Positions 15,268 to 22,244 of a stretch of 39,423 nt of DNA are shown piece after piece (positions within the stretch are counted from its first letter, which is position 1; every line of letters starts with the position of its first letter). The notes beneath the pieces are model-generated. The model was not told the DNA's origin, did not search any database, and saw only the letters and a list, made by a program, of their open reading frames with translations. The position numbers and the translations under genes are program-made. This stretch comes from Clostridia bacterium (GTDB taxonomy: Bacteria; Bacillota; Clostridia; Oscillospirales; CAG-272): NCBI GenBank assembly GCA_017938205.1, contig JAGBCA010000033.1, positions 1 to 39,423 of the forward strand, given 5' to 3'.

Positions 15268-16602
15268 TTACTGATTGCTCGTTCCGTACCAGCGGCCGCG
15301 CGCATTGTCGGACGGATCATCATCCAACGGAAGCAGATCCTTATAGTTTTGTGCAACCTTGCGATAGGCCGCGGCATATTTCTCGATCCATTCCTTATCC
15401 ATATGCTTGAACCACGGAATGGAGAAGCAATACTTTTCGAGCGAGGGGCGGCAAAACGCATCCTCGGCTACCATATCGCGGTCGCTATATGCCATACGCG
15501 TGGGCTTTCCGATATGGTTGAAATCAAAGGTATGGAAGGCCTCGTGCGTATGCAAGCAGTAATTTCCGCCCTCCCAGCAGGTGTCGCCGCCAATCTCGGC
15601 ACGCACCGCCTCACAGAATTTTCCAACCGAAAGTCCGCCAAGCTCCTCGGGGTAATACGCACCGTGCGGGCAATACCAGCCTCCCATATTCGAGCCGGTG
15701 GACTCATCGACGCGGATGGCACGGATGCCGGGAACCCCCTCCAAAAGATCCCAGAAATAGTTCATTGCCTCGCGGATCTTTTTGCAACGCTCGTCATAAT
15801 ACTTGAGCTGCACTCTCGCCATTGCGGAGCAAAGCTGATTGGCTCTTCCCTTCACGCCGCCGAGCGCAATGCCCGAATACGGATGAAGATCGGTGGATTC
15901 GGTGATATAATTCTTATTATTTCTTTCATAGTGCGCATAGGCAAGTGCACGCTCATAGCAAACGCGATCATCGGTTACGAGAATACCGAGCTCGCCTGCG
16001 GCAAAGGATTTTCCGCTCATCAGGGACATAGCGGCCACGTCTCCGAACGTGCCGAGGCGCTTGCCCTTATAGAGGCCGCCCTGCGCGTGCGAAACGTCCT
16101 CGATCACCTTCAGATCATGCTTTTTCGCAATGGCCATAATGGCATCCATATCCGCAGGATATGCAAGGTAATGCACGACCATCAGCGCCTTCGTTTTCTC
16201 GGTGATGCAGCGCTCAATATCCGAAGGATCCATCGAGAGCATATCGTTGATATTGCAGAAAACAGGCGTTGCACCGAAGGTCACCGTTTGCGCAATGCTT
16301 CCCCAATAGGTTTTCGTCGGGCAGATGATCTCGTCACCCGCGCCAAGGCCGATCGAAAACATTGCGGCGGCAAGCGAGAGTGTTCCGTTACAGAAGCAAA
16401 CGGCATATTTCGTGCCGATCCAGGCGGCAAATTCATCCTGAAATTTTTCGGTAATATCAATGCCGGAGAAGGCGTTGCTTCGAATGACCTCCAGCGCGGC
16501 GGCCTCATCCTCCTCGGTGATGATCGGCCAGCGGAAGAGCTCCGCAGGGGCTTTTTCGGTGATGACGGGCTCACCGCCAAGATATGCAAGCGTTTTTTTC
16601 AT
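15268..16602 (-). CDS. DegT/DnrJ/EryC1/StrS family PLP-dependent aminotransferase
   Basis: A 444-residue fold-type I aminotransferase of the sugar and cyclitol type. The PLP lysine is Lys198 in MSGKSFAAGELG, and Asp169 in EDVSHAQGG should pair with the pyridine nitrogen. The N-terminal FxxNAFSG and the CNGTLSL phosphate-binding loop are as expected for the family. It is longer than typical members (about 370-400 aa), with the extra part in the C-terminal region. Members transfer an amino group between glutamate or glutamine and a keto-sugar or inosose. Next to a Gfo/Idh dehydrogenase and catabolic enzymes it may run in the deaminating direction on an amino-sugar or aminocyclitol; that is inference. 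It is the first gene of a five-gene operon and has a consensus promoter. Confidence 0.85.
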   Translation of the reverse strand: MKKTLAYLGGEPVITEKAPAELFRWPIITEEDEAAALEVIRSNAFSGIDITEKFQDEFAAWIGTKYAVCFCNGTLSLAAAMFSIGLGAGDEIICPTKTYWGSIAQTVTFGATPVFCNINDMLSMDPSDIERCITEKTKALMVVHYLAYPADMDAIMAIAKKHDLKVIEDVSHAQGGLYKGKRLGTFGDVAAMSLMSGKSFAAGELGILVTDDRVCYERALAYAHYERNNKNYITESTDLHPYSGIALGGVKGRANQLCSAMARVQLKYYDERCKKIREAMNYFWDLLEGVPGIRAIRVDESTGSNMGGWYCPHGAYYPEELGGLSVGKFCEAVRAEIGGDTCWEGGNYCLHTHEAFHTFDFNHIGKPTRMAYSDRDMVAEDAFCRPSLEKYCFSIPWFKHMDKEWIEKYAAAYRKVAQNYKDLLPLDDDPSDNARGRWYGTSNQ

Positions 16603-16636
16603 AGCAAAGCACCTCTTATTTTTTCTTTACACCATA

Positions 16637-16665
16637 ATTATATAACACTTTTTCTATGTTTGCAA
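16637..16665 (-). promoter_or_regulatory. promoter of the aminotransferase-AraC operon
   Basis: TTGCAA (16660-16665) and perfect TATAAT (16637-16642) on the minus strand with a 17-bp spacer, 34 bp upstream of the start codon. Confidence 0.8.
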
Positions 16666-16776
16666 GGGCTGTTTTTTGCTTTCATTTGGACTTTTTTGAT
16701 ATTATTATGAGAATGATATATTTATTTGTTGCAAAAATGTTCAAAATTGCGAAAAGCTCGGACCGTGAAATAGCTC

Positions 16777-16805
16777 TTGATTTTTCGCTTCGAATATGAT
16801 ATAAT
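16777..16805 (+). promoter_or_regulatory. promoter of the ROK kinase operon
   Basis: TTGATT (16777-16782) and perfect TATAAT (16800-16805) with a 17-bp spacer, 70 bp upstream of the ROK start. It diverges from the aminotransferase promoter; about 110 AT-rich bases lie between the two -35 boxes. Confidence 0.8.
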
Positions 16806-16875
16806 ACTTTCATGTTTTTTTGTGCGTGCGAGGAAAGATCGTACGGCACGCAAGGAAATTCGGAGGATCGACTTT

Positions 16876-17823
16876 ATGCTGATGGGCATTGATATCGGCG
16901 GCACAAAATGCGCCGTTGTTGTTGGTGATGAAAACGGAAGGGTGCTTAAAAAGGAGCGCTTCGCCACCACGACCTGTAAGGAAACGCTGGAAAATATCTT
17001 TGCGGCGGCAGAAAAACTTTTTTCGCCCGAGGTCTCTGCCATCGGCATCAGCTGCGGCGGCCCTTTGGATGAAAAGGAGGGCGTGATCCTATCGCCACCG
17101 AACCTTCCGGGCTGGGATAATATCCCCATCGTTTCCATGCTGAAGGAGCGCTTCGGCGTTCCCTGTGCGATCTGCAACGATGCCAATGCGGGTGCACTTG
17201 CGGAATGGCAATTCGGCGCAGGAAAGGGCTGTGAAAACCTCGTTTTCATGACCTTCGGCACGGGGCTTGGTGCAGGGCTGATACTGAACGGCGCGCTTTA
17301 CAGCGGAAGCTGTGGCATGGCCGGCGAGGTTGGGCATATGCGCCTATCCGATTTCGGCCCCTCGGGCTACGGAAAATGTGGCTCCTTTGAGGGCTTTTGC
17401 TCCGGCAGCGGTCTTTACGAGCTTGGAAGAGGCAAGGCAAGAGAATATCTTCAGCGCGGCGAAAAGCCTACCTTTATTAAAGACAAGGATCCTTCCGCCT
17501 TTACCGTGGCGGAGATGGCAGCGGCCGCGAGGACAGGCGACTCTTGCGCGAAAGAGGTTTTCGATATTTGTGCAGAAAAGCTTGGGCAAGGGCTTTCGAT
17601 CCTTTGCGATCTATTAAACCCCGAAAAAATTCTCATCGGCAGTGTTTTTGAGAGATGCCGTGATCTTCTCGAGGAGGGGGCGCTTCGCGTGATGCGAAGA
17701 GAGGTGCATCCCTTCACGATGGCGCACGTTACCCTGGACGTGCCTGCGCTGACGGAAAGCATCGGCGATATGGCGGCACTTGCCGTGGCTATGTATACTT
17801 TAGAAAGGACTAAGAAACAATGA
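16876..17823 (+). CDS. ROK family sugar kinase
   Basis: A 315-residue kinase of the ROK family, which phosphorylates glucose, fructose, N-acetylglucosamine, N-acetylmannosamine or similar sugars. It has the phosphate loop DIGGTK (6-11), the catalytic Asp102 in CNDANAGALAEW, GTGLGAG (128-134) and GEVGH with His154. The usual zinc motif CxCGxxGCxE is missing; the same place reads KCGSFEGFCSG (167-177), a form I associate with a distinct ROK subgroup. There is no N-terminal DNA-binding domain, so it is a kinase rather than a repressor. The start is the first of two nearby ATGs, 9 nt after GGAGG. Its stop overlaps the next start (ATGA), indicating translational coupling. The sugar is unknown. Confidence 0.88.
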   Translation: MLMGIDIGGTKCAVVVGDENGRVLKKERFATTTCKETLENIFAAAEKLFSPEVSAIGISCGGPLDEKEGVILSPPNLPGWDNIPIVSMLKERFGVPCAICNDANAGALAEWQFGAGKGCENLVFMTFGTGLGAGLILNGALYSGSCGMAGEVGHMRLSDFGPSGYGKCGSFEGFCSGSGLYELGRGKAREYLQRGEKPTFIKDKDPSAFTVAEMAAAARTGDSCAKEVFDICAEKLGQGLSILCDLLNPEKILIGSVFERCRDLLEEGALRVMRREVHPFTMAHVTLDVPALTESIGDMAALAVAMYTLERTKKQ

Positions 17824-18425
17824 ATCAGATCGAAAAAATTATAAATGAAAATCCCGCGCTTGCTCCCTGCCGCGCGGCCATGGAGCAGATTGTTTCCGCA
17901 ATCGTTACGATGCACCGCGCAGGCGGCAAGCTCCTCCTCTGCGGCAATGGCGGCAGTGCCTCGGACTGCGAGCATATCAGCGGCGAGCTTCTTAAGGGAT
18001 TTCTCTCTAAACGCCCGATCGGGGACGAGCTTCCGATGCTGGACGGAGATATTCGCGCAAAGCTTCAAAGAGGCATTGGTGCAGTTCCGCTTCCCTCGCT
18101 TTCTGCGCTTTCCACCGCGTTTTCCAATGACGTGGATCCTATGCTGACCTTCGCGCAGAGCGTATATGCACTTGGGCAGAAGGGAGACGTAGTGCTCGGT
18201 CTTTCCACCTCAGGCAACGCAAAAAACGTGGTTGCCGCGCTGAAGGTAGCAAAGGCGATGGGACTCACCACCGTGGCGATGACCGGTGAGAGCGGCGGCG
18301 AAATGAAGAAAATTGCGGACATTACGCTCTGCGTGCCCGAAACCGAGACCTACAAGGTGCAGCAGCTGCACCTGCCCGCATACCACGCGATCTGTGCCGA
18401 GGCGGAGCGTATTCTCTTCGGTTAA
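17820..18425 (+). CDS. SIS-domain phosphosugar isomerase, GmhA-like
   Basis: A 201-residue sugar isomerase-domain protein close to phosphoheptose isomerase GmhA, which converts sedoheptulose 7-phosphate to a heptose 7-phosphate. The phosphate-binding loop is CGNGGSASD (41-49), with the second SIS motif STSGN at 129-133. His52 and Glu56 in the segment after it, and His184 in QQLHLPAYH, match catalytic and metal positions of GmhA. It overlaps the ROK gene by 4 bp. No other heptose-biosynthesis gene (kinase, phosphatase, nucleotidyltransferase) is nearby, so a different aldose-ketose phosphate conversion of the ROK product is possible. The family call is firm; the substrate is not. Confidence 0.8.
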   Translation: MNQIEKIINENPALAPCRAAMEQIVSAIVTMHRAGGKLLLCGNGGSASDCEHISGELLKGFLSKRPIGDELPMLDGDIRAKLQRGIGAVPLPSLSALSTAFSNDVDPMLTFAQSVYALGQKGDVVLGLSTSGNAKNVVAALKVAKAMGLTTVAMTGESGGEMKKIADITLCVPETETYKVQQLHLPAYHAICAEAERILFG

Positions 18426-18458
18426 GATGGCCGTTTTCCACCCTCACGGAGGTTTTCT

Positions 18459-19157
18459 ATGTTCGACAGAACGATACTGATCCTAAAAAAATGCGAGACG
18501 GATGCCCGCGCCTTTGCATATCTTGCAACGCTGATCACGCAGAGCTTCTTCGTTCTCTATTACGTGAGCGCGCTTGCGCTCTCGCTCGGCCATCCGATCG
18601 TTTACAGCGTGCTTCTTGCACTTACCGCGGCGGCTCTGATATTTTTCCTTTGCACGGAAAGCATAAGCGGAATTAAGCCGATCAAAATGCGCCGTCAGAT
18701 CCGTATTGTTATACGATATGCAAAGTATTGTGTGCATTTGGTTGCAGTTTGTCTTGCCTTGCACAGCTTTTATACTGCACCGCAAACCGTTTCTCCCTTA
18801 TCGCTTATTTTATTCATTCTTGCCATTCTCGCTCTTTTGATCCAGATGATAGGCGAGCTTGTTGGTTTCCTTTCGAGGCGGTATTTTGAGGAGCTTCTTG
18901 CGGCGGCGCTTGCGGATACGGAGCTGATCCGTTCGGTTCTTGACAAGGTACAAAGCGGTGCGGATACCTACCATCGCGTGAAGGGGGAGCTTTCCTCCTT
19001 TTCCGACCGTGCGGCTGAAAAAGCCGGCGCCTTCGGCGCGAGAGTCAAAAAAAGGCTTTCCTTTTTCAAAAGAAAGAAAAAGGATGCTCCGATCATCGTT
19101 GAAGCGGAAGAGAGTGGTGTCGAAGAAGATGTGCCGATCGAAAGCAACATTCGATAA
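18459..19157 (+). CDS. hypothetical membrane protein with basic-acidic tail
   Basis: A 232-residue protein I do not recognise. Four hydrophobic segments are visible at roughly 20-43, 47-67, 87-105 and 115-140. A soluble C-terminal part follows, with a helical stretch rich in Ala, Glu and Lys, then the strongly basic RVKKRLSFFKRKKKD and a final acidic stretch (EAEESGVEEDVPIE). The ribosome site is GGAGG 7 nt before the ATG. It is 33 bp after the isomerase gene and is the last gene before a terminator, so it is likely on the same transcript. Nothing ties its function to the two sugar enzymes. Confidence 0.65.
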   Translation: MFDRTILILKKCETDARAFAYLATLITQSFFVLYYVSALALSLGHPIVYSVLLALTAAALIFFLCTESISGIKPIKMRRQIRIVIRYAKYCVHLVAVCLALHSFYTAPQTVSPLSLILFILAILALLIQMIGELVGFLSRRYFEELLAAALADTELIRSVLDKVQSGADTYHRVKGELSSFSDRAAEKAGAFGARVKKRLSFFKRKKKDAPIIVEAEESGVEEDVPIESNIR

Positions 19158-19170
19158 AAAATCAGCGAAT

Positions 19171-19200
19171 AAAAAAGGACGGAAATTCCGTCCTTTTTTA
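19171..19200. terminator. bidirectional terminator between convergent units
   Basis: AAAAAAGGACGGA paired with TCCGTCCTTTTTT around a 4-nt loop. It has a U-tract in both directions and serves both the ROK operon and the convergent lipoprotein gene. Confidence 0.9.
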
Positions 19201-19212
19201 TTATGGAAAAGA

Positions 19213-19590
19213 TTATTTATCCTTCTTGGTGAACTTAATACCGGCAATCTCGATATAATCGTCAGCCTTTACAAACTTTACAGGATCCGACGTTTCAAGC
19301 TCGCCATCAACTTCAACGGTGAAGGTGATCTGAAGCGTTCCATCGTCAAGCTCGATTACCTCGAAGGTTCCCTCCTGAGGATCCAACGACGTAGAAAGCG
19401 AACCAAGGTTGCCCGAATAGGTCAGAGTGAAGTTCTTGCCGCTGAATTCATAGGTGGCAGTTGCCTTCGCAAAGCCCATATCGATCTCACCAACGTAAGT
19501 ACCGGAGGGATTGTTGCCACAAGAAGCAAGGGTGAATACGCAGCCGCAAAGAAGAACTACGGCCAGGACGAGACTCAAAATCTTTTTCAT
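19213..19590 (-). CDS. small lipoprotein, copy 1
   Basis: A 125-residue predicted lipoprotein. The signal peptide MKKILSLVLAVVLL ends in the lipobox LASC with the lipidated Cys24. The mature part is a short beta-rich domain beginning GTYVGEIDMG, then alternating strands with EGTFEVIELDDGTLQITF. It resembles the lipoprotein at 19804-20220 in signal peptide, length and the GTY(V/E)G opening. I read it as a small lipocalin- or beta-barrel-like surface domain, with no assigned function. It has its own promoter and an AAAAGGAGA ribosome site. Confidence 0.75.
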   Translation of the reverse strand: MKKILSLVLAVVLLCGCVFTLASCGNNPSGTYVGEIDMGFAKATATYEFSGKNFTLTYSGNLGSLSTSLDPQEGTFEVIELDDGTLQITFTVEVDGELETSDPVKFVKADDYIEIAGIKFTKKDK

Positions 19591-19640
19591 GTTTTTTTCT
19601 CCTTTTGTTGATTTGTTTTTGAGTATTACCTCTATATAAT

Positions 19641-19669
19641 ATTATGCCATGTTTTCTCTTTAATGTCAA
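19641..19669 (-). promoter_or_regulatory. sigma-A-type promoter of lipoprotein copy 1
   Basis: TTGACA (19664-19669) and CATAAT (19641-19646) on the minus strand with a 17-bp spacer, 50 bp upstream of the start codon. Confidence 0.75.
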
Positions 19670-19726
19670 GGCTTTTTTCGAAATAAAGATGTACAAAAAA
19701 GCAGGCAATTTCTGCTCGTTTTACAC

Positions 19727-19779
19727 AAAAAAGGTCGGCACGCAAGAGGCATACGCCTTTCTGCTGCCGACCTTTTTTA
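19727..19779 (-). terminator. terminator of the nrdR-rsgA-lipoprotein operon
   Basis: A strong hairpin: AAAAAAGGTCGGCA pairs with TGCCGACCTTTTTT, and an inner stem AGAGGC/GCCTTT extends it. U-tracts are present on both strands. It lies 24 bp after the stop codon of lipoprotein copy 2. Confidence 0.88.
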
Positions 19780-19803
19780 TGACAGGATCTTATAATGGCG
19801 GAT

Positions 19804-20220
19804 CTATTCCTTCACCTCGGTGAGAACCATATTTTCACCATACGAGCTGTGCGCGGAAAGAGACAGCTGCTTCTTTCCGTCCACTTTATCGATAGAATAG
19901 GTGTATTCCGTGTTTTGCAGGAAGGAAAGAAGACCGATTTTATCGCCCTTGATATCAAAGGTCATAACCTCGTGGCCGTGATCCTCCTCGGCGGTCAGCT
20001 TATACGTGCCCGTTGCGGTATCCGTTCTTTCGCCGCCTGCAACAGAAAGCGAAAGCGTTACGGCGTTGTCCTTGCCGAAGGTGATGGTGAGGATATCCTC
20101 TTCATCGGTGACAAAGGCGCCCTCGTACGTGCCCTCAAGAGAGGTGCCGCAGGAGGCAAGGGTGAGGGTGCAGGCGCAGAGAAGAGCCGCACAGAGGATA
20201 AGAGAGAGAATTTTTTTCAT
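19804..20220 (-). CDS. small lipoprotein, copy 2, at the end of the housekeeping operon
   Basis: A 138-residue predicted lipoprotein with signal peptide MKKILSLILCAALL and lipobox LASC (Cys24), almost the same leader as copy 1. The mature domain starts GTYEGAF and is beta-rich, with ATGTYKLTAEEDHGHEVMTFDI in the middle. The gene starts 22 bp after rsgA with AAAAGGAG before the ATG and no terminator in between, so it should be transcribed with rsgA. In many Bacillota this place holds rpe and thiamine pyrophosphokinase genes instead. Function unknown. Confidence 0.75.
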   Translation of the reverse strand: MKKILSLILCAALLCACTLTLASCGTSLEGTYEGAFVTDEEDILTITFGKDNAVTLSLSVAGGERTDTATGTYKLTAEEDHGHEVMTFDIKGDKIGLLSFLQNTEYTYSIDKVDGKKQLSLSAHSSYGENMVLTEVKE

Positions 20221-20242
20221 TGTTTTACTCCTTTTTTATATT

Positions 20243-21184
20243 TTATTTATATTCATTTTTATTTTTTAAAACACGGTAAATGGATCGGTACGAGGCAAGG
20301 CGGGAGGGCGAAAGCTTTCCCTCCTCCGCAGCACGTGCCACGGCACATTCCGCCGCTCCCTCACCGATATGGGCGCAATCCGAATAGCGACATCCGCCAA
20401 GGTAAGGGGCAAAATCACGGAAGGTGGATTCCAGATCCGCGAGCGAGAAGAAATCAAAGCGCTCAAAATCCAGAAGCGAAAAGCCCGGTGTGTCTGCAAG
20501 GAAGCCCGCCGCACTTCCCTCTCCGATCTCGAAGAGCTCCACGTGGCGCGTGGTGTGCTTACCGCGCTCGATCTTTTCGGAGATCTCGGCGGTGGCAAGC
20601 GCAAGATGCGGAAATATACGGTTGACGAGCGTGGATTTTCCCACGCCCGATGCGCCTGCAAAGGCGGCAGTCTTTCCATCCTTCAGATTTTCAAGAAGAT
20701 ACGCACGAACGGCATCCACACCCTCGCCAAGATGCGAGGAGACCGCAAACACGGTGAAGCCTGCGCCGCGATAAAGGGAGGCGAGGCGCTCTGCATTTTC
20801 GGGATCGATATCCGTTTTCGTGAAGATCAGCACGGGCTCTATGCCGTGATGCTCTGCGATCGCAAGCAGTTTATCCACCGTTTCAAGAACGGGAGCGGGC
20901 TTTGCAGATGCCACCACCATACAGAGGATATCAAGATTTGCCATCGGCGGGCGAATGAGCGCGTTGCCTCTTGGCAGGATCTCGGAAAGAACGATATCAT
21001 CGGGAAGAGATTCATCGATCGAGAGAAGCACGTTGTCTCCCACCAGAACCTTGGCATCCCCTCTGTGAAGAATGCCCTTGGCGCGGCAGGCATAGCGGCA
21101 GACCTCGCCGTCCTGCCCGATCACGCGGGTCTCAAAAAGTCCGCCAAGCCCCTTCACTACCTTGCCCGTTTTTTTAATTCTCAT
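20243..21184 (-). CDS. rsgA: small ribosomal subunit biogenesis GTPase RsgA
   Basis: A 313-residue circularly permuted GTPase that checks maturation of the 30S subunit. Order of parts: N-terminal OB-fold (to about residue 70), permuted G domain with G4 as TKTD (122-125) instead of NKxD, Walker A GASGVGKST (177-185), the TTRHVELF switch, DTPG (231-234), and a C-terminal zinc domain with Cys265, Cys270, His272 and Cys280. The His-to-Cys spacing is seven residues, against the usual five. The first 11 bases overlap the end of rlmN, and the GGAGG for rsgA lies inside rlmN, 8 nt before the ATG. Confidence 0.93.
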   Translation of the reverse strand: MRIKKTGKVVKGLGGLFETRVIGQDGEVCRYACRAKGILHRGDAKVLVGDNVLLSIDESLPDDIVLSEILPRGNALIRPPMANLDILCMVVASAKPAPVLETVDKLLAIAEHHGIEPVLIFTKTDIDPENAERLASLYRGAGFTVFAVSSHLGEGVDAVRAYLLENLKDGKTAAFAGASGVGKSTLVNRIFPHLALATAEISEKIERGKHTTRHVELFEIGEGSAAGFLADTPGFSLLDFERFDFFSLADLESTFRDFAPYLGGCRYSDCAHIGEGAAECAVARAAEEGKLSPSRLASYRSIYRVLKNKNEYK

Positions 21185-22226
21185 GGGCTTTACCTCCCGA
21201 AGCGCGGCGCAGCTGGCCGCAGGCGGCGTTTACGTCACTGCCGAGGCGGCGGCGCACCGTTGCCACCACACCGAGCGAATTCAAAATGTCTGCAAATCGG
21301 TTGGCACCCTCAATACTGCCCGCGCGCATTCCCGTTTCCTCTACGGCGTTTACGCGGATGAGATTGACGTGCAAGGGTGCATCCGTGCCGCGAAAGGCGT
21401 TTTTCAGAAGCGCGGCGAGTGCTCTTGCACCCTCCTCGGTATCGTTTTTCCCTGCAATCAGGGTGTATTCAAAGGAAATGCGGCGGCGCGTGGCTTTATA
21501 ATACTCCACGCAGGCAGCGAGCAGCTCCTCGATCGGCCATTTATTGTTGACCGGCATCAGAGCACTGCGCGTTTCGTTATCCGATGCGTGCAGAGAGATC
21601 GAGAGTGTGATGGGAAACGCCTCTTCTGCGAGGCGGCGGATCCCCGGCACAACGCCACAGGTGGAAAGCGAGATATGGCGATAGCCTATATTCAGGCTGT
21701 TTTTATCGTTGACAAGATGCAAGAAGCGGATAACGTTATCGTAGTTATCGAGAGGCTCTCCGATACCCATCATCACGATGTTGGAGATGCGCTCTGCGCT
21801 ATCCTTTTCGGCGGCGATCACCTGCCCGAGAAGCTCAGAGGGCAGAAGGTCGCGTACGCGGCCTCCGATGGTGGAGGCGCAGAAGCGGCATCCCATCCGA
21901 CAGCCGACCTGGCTGGAGATGCAAAGCGTATTTCCGTGCTTATACCGCATCAAAACGCTCTCAACGCACTGGCCGTCATATAGGGAAAAAAGATATTTTA
22001 CCGTACCGTCAATTTTTGAGACGAGCTTTTTTTCGACCTTTGGGAGCGTATCCGTGCACTGCGCGGCAAGCTTTTCCCGCAGGGATTTCGGCAGATTGGT
22101 CATCTCCGAAAGAGGCGCACCCGTTTTCAGCCAAGCAAGGATCTGCTTTGCTCGGAAGCGCGGCTCTCCAAGCGACGCAAGGAAGGCCGAAAGCTCCTCC
22201 TCGGTCATAGCGTACAAATCAATCAT
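21174..22226 (-). CDS. rlmN: dual-specificity 23S rRNA/tRNA adenine-C2 methyltransferase RlmN
   Basis: A 350-residue radical-SAM methyltransferase that methylates A2503 of 23S rRNA and A37 of some tRNAs. The iron-sulfur cluster motif CRMGCRFC gives Cys109, Cys113 and Cys116. The GIGEPLDNYDNV segment binds SAM, and the resolving cysteine is Cys336 in NAACGQL, with its partner expected in LSTCGVV. The start ATG follows AAAAAGGA. The gene is 18 bp after rsmB. In most Bacillota the next genes would be a PP2C phosphatase and a PASTA kinase; here rsgA follows directly. Confidence 0.95.
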   Translation of the reverse strand: MIDLYAMTEEELSAFLASLGEPRFRAKQILAWLKTGAPLSEMTNLPKSLREKLAAQCTDTLPKVEKKLVSKIDGTVKYLFSLYDGQCVESVLMRYKHGNTLCISSQVGCRMGCRFCASTIGGRVRDLLPSELLGQVIAAEKDSAERISNIVMMGIGEPLDNYDNVIRFLHLVNDKNSLNIGYRHISLSTCGVVPGIRRLAEEAFPITLSISLHASDNETRSALMPVNNKWPIEELLAACVEYYKATRRRISFEYTLIAGKNDTEEGARALAALLKNAFRGTDAPLHVNLIRVNAVEETGMRAGSIEGANRFADILNSLGVVATVRRRLGSDVNAACGQLRRASGGKAHEN

Positions 22227-22244
22227 AAGTAGTCCTTTTTCGTT

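Noticed and set aside
17820-18425. Heptose biosynthesis cluster based on the GmhA-like gene
   Set aside because: No kinase of the HddA/HldE type, phosphatase or nucleotidyltransferase beside it; its partner is a ROK kinase, so only a family-level call is made.
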